Source: Limnoperna fortunei
Lineage: Eukaryota; Mollusca; Bivalvia; Mytilida; Modiolidae
Reading direction: 5' to 3'
Assembly (NCBI GenBank): GCA_944474755.1
Contig: OX104112.1
Span: 85,201,756-85,265,755 of the forward strand
DNA length: 64,000 nucleotides
The notes under the pieces are model-generated. The model did not search any database, had not been told where the DNA came from, and was given only the letters and a program-made list of their open reading frames with translations. Positions within the stretch are counted from its first letter, which is position 1. Every line of letters begins with the position of its first letter. Positions 26,001 to 38,000 of this stretch are shown here, piece after piece. Both the position numbers and the translations under genes were made by a program.

Positions 26001-29000
26001 AGCGGTTCTTACGCTACAGTGTAAATGCTACTGCTATGCGATATTTCTGAAAAAGTCTAAGATATTAACACTCGTGGCAGCATTCTACATTCGTTATCAT
26101 CTAAATGAATTCTTTGTTACCAATACCATCTGCATCTGTCTTTTGTCATTTTACCTTTAAACAATGGTCGCATTTCATAATTAATAGAGGGGCCTCGGTG
26201 GCCGAGTGGTCAAGGTAGTTCGTTTACTATTGATCACGTGGTCTGTCAACACTGAGATTGCGGGTTCGATTCTCACTGCAGGCAGGGTGTACTCGACTCC
26301 AATCTTAATTGACAAGGATTGCCAGTTTTCCTACCGCAGGTCGGGGGTTCTCTCCGGGTACTCCGGCTTCCTCCCCCAATAAAAACTGGACGCCATGAAA
26401 TAGCTGAAAAATTGCTGAAAGTGGCGTTAAAACACCATTCAAACAAACAAACAAACAAACATAATTAATAGTATTAATGGGCATCCTCTAAAGAACTAAT
26501 CCATGGCATGTATAGCAACGGAATAAATTCCAAATATTAACGCCCATTCGATGTGTTAATTAGCACAACGCAATGACTGTCATGAATTATTCCGATTCTA
26601 ATAGAAAAAGTACGGAAATTTCAGTACATGTGATACATACGATGTTGTATTGGATGTTCTGATAAAACGAAGCAATTCTTCCTTACTTTTGAAATGACTG
26701 ATGAATTTAGTAAAATTTGCATTCATTTTTTGTGGTACGGATATTTGCTGTAGTTAACATATTATGTCATATTCCAATTTTCAACGGAGTTGCCAAGTCA
26801 CCATGTAAATAGATGTAAATAGAAAAATTAAAACGATACCATGTTCACAAATTTACAAATTTAACTCAATTTTTGTGAAATACAGGGTTAACTAGCTAAC
26901 GTTCTAACTTTAAAAATGTTTCATTAGATTTTATTTAAAATAGAAGCGCGCAGCTAGCGAAGATATATCCTGTGTTTACATTCTACATAATTGTCATTTG
27001 ACGACATGGGTTTGCATGACATTCATGAGCCAATGTAATCATAAATAATTCGAGGAATGTTTAATTTTTTTTAATTTAGACTCTCTAAAAAATTATTTTG
27101 TTATATATTTTATTAGATTGAGGGTAAACATATTGTACTTGTTGTTCGTATTATGAATAACTATTGGTACATCACTGCGTTTGCGCTAAAGGTGCAATTA
27201 TTGAGTATTACATTGACGTACATCAAAAACATGAATACACACGATATACGTCGACAAAGGCTGCATTTAATTTTTAATTGCTATTTAATGCGTTATGCAA
27301 ATACTGTATTATACAGATGTCAATAATGCGTTCTTCATCACAAACATTTAATGAACGGGCGTGTATAAAAGCCCATGTGTTATGATTTTTGCTTCAATAC
27401 AACACCAGAATTTAATAATATATAAACTTTCTCGTATTAAATGCGCTTTTGATTTATGTGGATAATGGTTAAAGACCTAAGTGTATTCCGTTTCTATACA
27501 CTAAATATTTTCTTTTAAAATGTTTAAACACCAACTAGTTTATTTGTATGTAGATTATCCTTTTAAAAGTTCTACTGTGAAAATTAAATTGTGCGTTTGG
27601 AAATTCATTATTTGTTCGATTGTGATGGGAAAATATGTCTCAGAGTAAAACCAAACAGAGGGAGTCTAAAAAGTAAGTTTGTTACCTATATTTTTTTCTA
27701 CATACTCCGACCGATACGTATTGTGTCATTAATGTATTAAAGTGATATAAAGTTATATTGGTTTTTTTTTAGTTTTTACAGTTTATGTCATATGTTGGTA
27801 ATTGCAAAATATTTCTCTCGAAAAAACACATTTTAGGGTTTTTTTACAGATGTTAAGGGTTTAGTTGTATTTTTAATAAAATGTCTGATATGTTTCTGTT
27901 ACGTATTAAGTAAATATTAAAAAGAATAACCGTTTGAATGTTCTGTTGTTGGGAAAACTCATAACATTAACTGATTTCATTGTACGAATGGATGCAAATA
28001 GACGCTAGTTTTGACAACTGTATTTATGGGTCTTTTTAGTTTTTAATTGTGTATAGAATAATACTTTACTATTTTTTTAATTTCTACGGAAAGGGACACA
28101 GGGTTATAAAACAAAAAATCTCACAAGGACTGTTCTTTAACATATCTACTCGGGGATTTTTTTTTAAATTTTAATGATGTGTCCAGAAATTGTACAATAT
28201 TAAAAAATGGTCAGCCTTCTCGTTTGTTGTTTAGATTATTTCGCAGTTTTTGACATATTTGTTTTTATTACTTTCCCTCATAAATCTATAGACGTTAAAT
28301 TGATTATGTGTAAATAATACGCATGTTTTTTCCATAACGGTATAAATTATGCTGTAGTGCTGTTATCAATATAGATATAATGACTATAATACGTCCTTTG
28401 AAATAACTTTGAGTTATTGAGTTTAATAGTATTGTATAACTGTCACGTATCGAAGGTCTTCGCTGTATGCATTCCTTTGTATAGATCAACGTCGATCTGT
28501 TGTGTATTCATATTTATGTTTTTTTCGGACCTTTAGAAAATCACCAAAATAAGACGAGATTATCTTATTACGCGGATCATATTACTTACAGCTTTTTGTT
28601 AGTAGTCATTACTTTGTGTTGACTTAAAAGTTCTAATTCCCTAAAGTCTCTTAATTGAATTTAATTGGTTTCCTATAATAACTCTTTACAATATATCCTA
28701 AGGTTTTGTAAAGTTCAATATGGAGGTCAAGCCACCTGTAACAGCTATCCCATGTTATAAGTCACATATATGTATTGCATGAACTTGTTAATTTATGGCT
28801 AAAAGTACTACCTCACTGTAGTTACCGTTAAAATAAAATGATCGGTAGTGTAACAACAAATCAGGTGGTCGTTCCTCTACAGGAAGTACTTTCTTGTTAT
28901 ACTGTTTTATTTTTTATGATGTTATTTTGCGTCTTAGAGTCGTAAGATTGTGTGTTGTATATTGAGCTTACATTACAGGGTTAAACGAAAATGAGGATTC

Positions 29001-32000
29001 ATTCTGGATGGGAGTTTACGTACGAAGATAACATTACTCCCCAGGATGACGAGGACAAAAATAAAAAACATTTCGTAGAGGTGGAACTTAAAAGACCTAA
29101 AACGCCCCAGTAAGACAATAAATCTATGGTGATGGGGTAGCAATGAAAAAATGTCCACGTTGAACGGGATGTGCATTTTATTGTGACAATGAATTTGCAC
29201 TTATTGATACATGTAGCACGTATAGGGTATATGCACATTTTGTCAAATTATAACTTATGACTATAGTGTTTAATCAGGCGGGATAAAACTTTCATTCACA
29301 TAAAAAATTCTTCATTTTTCAGACTGTATACATTGCTTATTTGAAGTTGAAGAGCAATTTAAGTTTTAAAGAAATCATTAAAATTAAATTAAAGCTGCTT
29401 TTTACCTCAAGCCGAAGTAATAAGAAATAAAGCCCTCTCGTAGACATTACTTAACATTATAAAACACCTTATACTATAGGTACAGTTATTAATACTGGTA
29501 TGTCCACCACGGACTTTAATGAAGGGAAATTTTATACGTTATTAGACAGACACGAGCTTAATTAAAATAACTTTTACACGAGATTGCACATAACTTACAC
29601 AATCACTATGGTCACCGCCATATTAATTTAAAAGTCCAAATCAATATTTAATTTTAAAAGCTTTAAGAATGATGTCATTCAAATCAGATTAAATGAGATT
29701 TACATGTATATCCAAGACTGACCAATATTTGTATTACATTCGGTCATACTTTAGACGAATGGGATGACATACATTTTGTTAATGTGTTAATGCGCTACAG
29801 ATTTATGGAATGTTTTTGTAAGTTTCCTTTTTAAAAATTTAGTTCGTTACAATTTCGTATCATCTATGAAACATAAGCAAGCCAAGTTGTGAAATTTATA
29901 AAATAATATACGGTAAAGAATATACGTAATGGTTCAGGTAACCAGTGTCGGAGAAGTATAACTTTTACATATTTATGGTGATATTATCTAGAATTGCAAA
30001 TGGAAAGCGTTTTAATGTCAAATAATAGCATGAATAGTTGTAAATATAAGTCTGAGCATGCGTAAGATATTACAATCATGTTATCTGCAAATGTTTAAAC
30101 ATATTTCTTTAGGAGACAGACCGGAAAAGCAACTTTGCTTATTTCTGAATCATAATTTTTATAATTTTTAAAACTGTTTTATGTAATCCTGTATGATCAT
30201 GCTTGTGTTACGTAATAAATATGTTTACACCACGTTTAAGGACATTATAGTATTACTTTATTTTTAAAGTGTGTTTTTCTACAACTCGACACTATTTCCT
30301 TTAATAATCGTTATTTCAACCTCGAAATATTTTCTTTTACCAGCCAGCTGTAGTGTCAAAGAAAATGTACTGACTATGGTTAAAGATTTAACCTTTTTCT
30401 TTTTTAGACCAGATATTGACGGTAATATGAAGAACAAACAAATATCCAACTCTTGGAGTGTGGGTATTAATTCAACACAGAAAGATCTTTTGGACGATGA
30501 CGCTCAGTAAGTATTCCTTCTAGATTCTTTTTAAAGCAGACAATTTATGAAAAAATCGTAGTAGAATATGCTTATGGTGCCTATTGTCTATATTCTGTCG
30601 CCTAATTATTCCCAAATTCTATCTCCTATTTCAAGTTTTTGTTTATTATCTGTTTGCAAATTTTTACATTTATAGTTTTATATTTATTTGAACCGGAACT
30701 GTTGTATTACTTAAGCAATGCCCAATGAATTGGTACACTATCAAGGTATAATCTTTGTAAGTGCTATTTATGTCCACGTTACTTGTTCACAGCTTGAAAG
30801 TAAGCTACACCCCGGGTAAGAAAGGAGGAAACTTTGGACTTCCACTCGGAGCTAAGCTTACGGTGCCAGAAGGATTATTTGGCAAAAAGGATTCAATTTC
30901 ATGTCAAGTTGCTCCACCTTCTCAGCGGTGGCGACACTCTCCAGTGTTGCCTTATTACGAACACTTAACAAGTGAAATATTCATACTGAATTCATCAGTC
31001 CATCCACTGAAGAAAAATGTGATAGTACGAATTCCTTATTACCAGATTGACTCGGAACATAACGAGATAAATGTTAAAGGGAAGTGGAAGGATGAGAATG
31101 AATGGGTCAATGTCGGATTCCTTCACAAGGTAACGTTTGACAGACAATTCTAGTCAAGCACCAATTGTAACAATAATTATGTCTTTTCTATTTTAATAAT
31201 AATAATAATAATAATAGTAATAACAACAATAATAATAACAACAACAATAATAACAACCACAACAATAAGAATAACAACAATAATAATAATATTAATTATG
31301 ATGATGATGTCCTCGTGCTTCTGAAATTACATTGATAAATTGTTAAAGGAAGCAAAGATTTTTATGGTGTGTAACTATTATGCTATAATTTAATGGTGCA
31401 AATAACAGAGCAGAAGTAATTATAATTATCGTAATTGCCAAAGAATAGCTAATTAAATACAACAACACGACATGACACGGATATGCAACCATTTACAATT
31501 TTAAAGCACTATCCATTAAAAAAATCGGACCATAACTTTTTCTTCAGCTCTTAATATATCATATCTTCACCCCTTGGTCTTTATAGATGTAATAAACAAA
31601 ATGACTTGTCGAAACAATAAGATTTTCTGACATCCGGAACCCCTGTTGGTTTAAAACGGTTTAAAATTGAAAATGTAGTTAATGAAGGATATATCTATTT
31701 TTGTATTTAGAACAAACATATTTTTGCTATATCTGTATATTATTTGTAAATAAATTACAAACAGATTCAATATATTAAGCCCTTTGTTATGTATGTAAAT
31801 TGGCGGCTTGTTATTACAACGCACCTGCTTTCCCTTTAACTAAAAACGATTGTTTTGTTCACAGACAGACACGGCCTCCCCTTGTATAGAGTTAGAAATA
31901 GACCGTCTTGGAGTGTTTATAGTCACATTTACTCCTAAGAAAGAAACATTTGAAGTCACAACACAAGGGTGTTTGTATAACGCACATATAAGCAAGTACA

Positions 32001-35000
32001 TCAGCATTCGTGTTCCGAAGAAAGCCGCAGATAAAAATTTTCAGTGTGCAATACAGGTATGTATGTGTCAATGAATAGGTGTTATTAGTTGGAGGTACCA
32101 TTGGATATGATGTGTATTTAACTATTTCTATTATAATGCTTAACTTTTGATTATTTTGATGGTTGTTTTTTCTTGATTTATTCAATCTATAATTTTTCGG
32201 GCTATTATTACATCCTTTATTTTTTTTCTCTTTCGACTAATGGTTTAAATATTTAACAAATTCGTATAAATGCAAAAACGCTATAAAGAATAGCATTTAG
32301 TCTGTTTATAATACATCTACGTTTGAAAGTTAGATGTTTGAGTGTTGGGGTGTCTGTAAACAAATCCATTCAAACGGGATTTGGTTTATATTTTTCAGAT
32401 AACTCCAATCGCGGACGAGAAAGTGAAACTAGCAAAGGAATTTTACCCATTTGAAACTTCAGACTTGGAAAATGTTTCGGAAATAATTGACCTAATTCCG
32501 AGTTTGCAGTGTACATTCAAGAGAGCCGTTAGTGTCAAGCTGCCACTACCTGCCAACGTTGAAGTAGATAACGAAACTAGCAACAATGATATAGCCGTGT
32601 TACAAAAGTCCGAATCCGGATGGGAACTCATTGATGCAAAATACCGATTCACCAGGACTACTGTTACTTTTGACGTAAAAAATTTGACAAGGTATGATGT
32701 TTATGTTAAGACAACCAGTCATTTATACTACAAGTGAGTGAGTTTTGCTTGAGGTTTTTTGCATGACAATTGAAAACTGCTATCCACTATTGTCGAATCA
32801 GCGATTATTTTCCACAGTTAATCAGCGTTGTGAAAGGCTGTTTATTATTTTGATATAGCGGTTTTTCTAGAACAATTTGAACCGTTTATGATTGGAAATG
32901 TAACAAAGTCTCGTAGTTTGTCTGAATAACATAGAAAGTTGAAATGGAATGCAGACGAACCTTTGTAAACAACTTAAGACCAATTATCCCTAAGCACCAA
33001 AATAACTGGGACATGACATGTCTCAGATTTTGCTGATTTTAATTTCATAAGTTGCAATTGACCATTGGATCATAAAAATGATGACTGTTTGTTATGATTG
33101 ACCACGGTTGCCATGGTAACTGAGGCAGTCATTTTTTATCATTTCTCATACTGCGAAATAGCCTATATTCAATTCCCAATTTGTTATTCAAAAATCAATG
33201 CATATTCAATAAAATGTTTTATTTGCTTAATTCAATACCTCATTGACAATATTCAAAACATTTTCAAGACTAAACATAAATGTATAGTCAGAAGGCTATC
33301 CAATATGTCAAGAAATCATGCATTTTTTCTGGAATTTTTCTACTAAAAAATTACCATTTTTGCCACTTTACTGACTCCATTTTCAGAAAATGCACCAATC
33401 ACAAATACTTAATATTCAAAACTTATAAAAATCTCAATGGGGTAATAAAAGATGTCTAAAGAAAACACTGTCAAAGATGGTTACCATGGTAACTTGTGAA
33501 CAAAAGCCATTTTTGTATTGTTCAATATTTCCATGAAACTACTGTTTCTCTTAGGAATAAATTAAATCATCCTTAATTATTATTTTTAACAGACATACTA
33601 TAAACTTAAAATGACATTGAAATAATTTCAGGGAACAGTGTCTCAAGGTCAAGGTCAACTAAAAATTGAACTTTCAAATATGAAAATTTCGAAGCCAAAA
33701 AATTTTAAGTGACCTTGAGAACAACACAAGTGACCTTGAAAGTTTTCTAAGGTCATACTATGTTAAAAAGTTCCTTTTAGGTACATATGATGACAACAAT
33801 TGTTATCTTGGCTCATATTAGAAGTATGGTCATACATGTATTTTAATATCGAAAAATTGCCGTTTTTGTTTTATTACCATGGTAACCAACTTTAGCAGTG
33901 TTTTTTAAAGACATTTTTTCTTACCCCATTGAGATTTTAAAAATGTTTGAATATTAATCATCAATCTATGTAAATATATTCATGATGATTATTTGTGATT
34001 GGTGCATTTTCTGAAAATGAAGTCAGAAAAGTGTCAAAAATGGTAATATTTTTTACCAAAAATTATAGAGAATAATGCACTATTTCTTTACATGTTCAAT
34101 AGTCTCAGTCTGATCACACGTATACTTAAAATGTTGTAACTGTTTTGAATATTGTCAATGAGATATTGAATTAAGCAAATAAAGAAAGTCTATTGAATAT
34201 GAATCGATTTTCCCCTGAAAAATTGGGATTTGAATATTGCCCTTTTCACTGTAAATTTAATCCGACCAAAATGGCCGCCACCGTTACCATGGCAATCGAA
34301 GTCAAATCATAACAAACAATAATTATTTTGTGGTCCAATGGTCAATTTCAACTTATAAAATGAAAATCAGCTAAATCTGAGACACGTCATGTCTCACCCT
34401 ATATGGAAATCCTTTGATCCTTATGGAGAATTGGTGTTAAGATTATGTTATTCTCGTACCCTGACGAAATATCCTCTTTAGCATAAGCGGCTTCTGCTAT
34501 AAGTTCAGGTCAGGAGCAATAGATTAATCGGAGAAAGCGTTTAAATTTACGTTCGGAAATTCTCTTGATTAAAAATTTTGTAAAATAGATCACATACGCC
34601 AAAAGAACTATGACGTCATTTCTTTTTGACGTTCAATGTTTACATTTCTCAGCCGAGTTGTTTACATTTAGATTGCGTAATTTAACGTATATTTGAAATG
34701 TGAAAAATATAAGTTTTCTAAAGTTGTAAAAGTCATATTTGAACGTGTTATCGTTATAATAATTTTTTTTGTCAATTTGCTTTGTAAAAAGTTACAATAT
34801 GTAAACAATATACAAAATGCAATAAACAATTTTATTTCATATCAGTAAAATTATGTTTGTTTCAATTGGATAAAACAAGGTCAGCTGGTATTAATTAACC
34901 TGCAGTAATTTGACATGAGGGCATTATCACGCCGTGGTAATGCCCTCTCCAGTAACAAGCAACATAAAACTGTTTATTTTTTAATTTATGAAAAAAATAT

Positions 35001-38000
35001 ATGTACATGTACAATCTAAATGAGGAAAATATGTCATTAAATTTAGAAAAATAACTATGTATTGCCTGAAAATGCTAAACAATGATATATAATGAGGTCC
35101 ACTTTCAAATCATACAGTAAGCATCTACAAATAAATAATACAGTTTTAAACAAATGGTTTCCTAATTCTTCAATAAAATAAATTGGCTCGGGCATTATCA
35201 ATGTTTCAGGCAATACCACTGTCCCGAGTGCAGTCAAGATATCACGACAATGCCTTCTATATAAGCAACTATTGTATAAGCATAACACAGGGTGTGACTT
35301 TTAATACAGACAGATTTTAAAAATTTTTTGAAAAAACAGGTATTATTGGTGAACTTACATTAGAAGTACTTCTATTATTTTGTAATCTTTTTTCCAATTG
35401 AAGGTGTTTTCAGGTTATTATTACAATACTGTTTTTATAATTTGAAATATGGAAGGGGTTTATGTGTATCATGGTACATATCAGTATTGTACCAACATGT
35501 GCATTCATATTGCACTTACAAAGCTGACCTTAGACGGTGTAAAGAAAAAAACATGTTTTAAACAAATTATACACAGTAAGATAGTTCATACTGCATTTTA
35601 TTTTAGATTTTGTGTTATGAAATCTAAGCCTGATCGGAAGAAAAGAATGGCTGCAGCTGCTGGTATCTTAGAAGGTCGATGTGAAATGGAGAAAGGCGAT
35701 GTAATGGCTTTCGTAAATTTTCAGGAAAAAATGTGGTATTTGGTGCTTGAATGTTTTCCTAAAAGTAAATTGGACACAAAAATTGCCGAAATGAAGGAAA
35801 AAGGCTTTCGGCATTACAAAAAAGAAATCATGCGACCAGAAGAACCTGTGGATAACAAACAACATTTTAGGAGACCACCTCCAATTAAATCTAAAGTTCA
35901 AGGTACACCAACTGAATTTGAAATATTTGATGGAATGAAATGGACATTCAATGTTTCTGATGATATTAAAGCAAGTTTAGATAGTGACTATATGGACAAC
36001 AAGGACTTGCAATATTATAAGCATTTACCTGAAAGTTTACGCAAATTTGTCATAGAACCAAAAACAACAGAAGAACGGACATTAATTGGTGCAATAAACC
36101 TCACCCCAGTTGGTGTAAATGATCAAAAAATTAGGGAATCTGCATCAATGTCGCTAAGAATTGAAATAGACGAAGAGGTGGTCAGAGCATACTTCAAAGA
36201 AGACCCTATACCAGAAGAACCGGAAGTGAAAAAAGAAAAACTAAATCTAGACCTCCTAAAAACACCCGAAATAAAAGTAGATAAACCCGTAGTTCCTTCA
36301 ATACCAAAATTTAAACCATTACCTCCTTCAGTGATGGAACGTTTGATGAAAACAAGCCGTCCACAGATTATTAGTATGTATTCTTTAGTTTCTGATATCA
36401 GAATATATAATTATTTCTGAAATCTTAAAAAATATTACAGAGATTATTTTTCTTCTATTTAAAGCACATTTATAAAACGGATATTATTTCCATAAAAGCT
36501 TTCCTAGGAGTTGAGTATGTTTAATGCTTAGTGATTGAAGAGAGTAACCAAGCCAGTCCGTTGTACTGGATTATGTACTGGGGAACCATGTCTACATTTC
36601 AAATTGTGCATCAAACCAACATTACATTTAGTATTAAGTTTTAATACTTTTGTAGATCGAAGACTAGGTAAATGTTTGAGTTAGATGCCAGTATACATAA
36701 TTGAAATTAGAGCTTTATTTTGCTGTTTTTATTATTGTATATTTTGTATAGTCTGCGTGATTTCATTGTATTATGTAATGATATTATGTTTAATTTTTGC
36801 TTTTTTACATTATTCATCATTTTTTCGTTTATTTTACTTATGTTGCATATATTTTCATTTATATATACAGATATTTTTTTTTATTTTTTACTTATTTATT
36901 ATCTGAAGAAATTAAAAACCGTTGCAATGATAAAGATGTGTACAAGGCGTTTTCTTTGACATGTTGTCACTTGTACTAAATTTGAAAATTAGTATGCTAC
37001 ATATTCGTGCAGGATGCTTCCGTTTACACGATTTTGCATTAATATACTATAAAGTTTGACATGTAATTATTATTTTAAACTGGCAAGTTTTGGCTCGTTT
37101 TATATCAGGAGTTTCATTGTTCGATAGGTATTTTAAATGCAAGTTTGTATTTAGTTCGTACAAAAAAGTTGCATGTCGGTCGCATGTTTTACTGCTTTAT
37201 GTAGATTCACATCTCCGCCATTATATTATTCAATTGGTATAACCATGTCACATCATATAGTGTGATATACACATTATACGTACGCATGTAAACATAAAAC
37301 CAAATTTGATGTGTAAAAACATACGGTCAGTTTTCAGATTTTCATATTAAAATACTGTTTGGTAATTAGACAAATAATAGGAACACGCAGTATCCAATTG
37401 AATATCACACGATAAATACACAAGTCATGTTTGGAGATATACTATTTCGTATTTTTAAATGGGGGTTTAAACAGCGGTAGCGTCATATGTAATAGAATCA
37501 TTCATGCTAATTGTACATTTACATATTAACTGTAAGCTATGATCACAGAAAACTGTTGTGAACATCGGGGTACAATGAGAAATGTTTTAAAGGTTCTAAG
37601 CTATTTACTAAGCAAAGCGCGTTTCGTATCATCAGACCTCATATATGGCGCTCAAACTAAAACTTAAATTCCTAATAATGTAGACTTTAAGAGCTTCACA
37701 AAAATTACCAAATCCTGCAGTTGGCCATTTACACCTTTGACCATAAACCGTTGATAAATTAAAATATAAATAAATGTATAGATAGTTCTATGTTTTAAAC
37801 GGCATCATGTTTTCTATTCGCAGTCGAAAAAGAATCAAAGGCGATAACTGGAAGAAGTCTACGTAACCTGTCTCGATATGTACCCGAAGGGTTGACGCTG
37901 GCTGTACATCTAGACCTGCCAGACAGTACCATTACTGGTCTTGGCTTCGATGCAATATCAAATGGATTGTCAATGGCGGATGTTACTTACAAAATTTTAT

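Noticed and set aside
33098..33346. 82-residue plus-strand frame
   Set aside because: Lies inside the fold-back element arm; no support.
36685..36979. Three overlapping Phe/Tyr-rich frames
   Set aside because: Produced by T-rich intron sequence.
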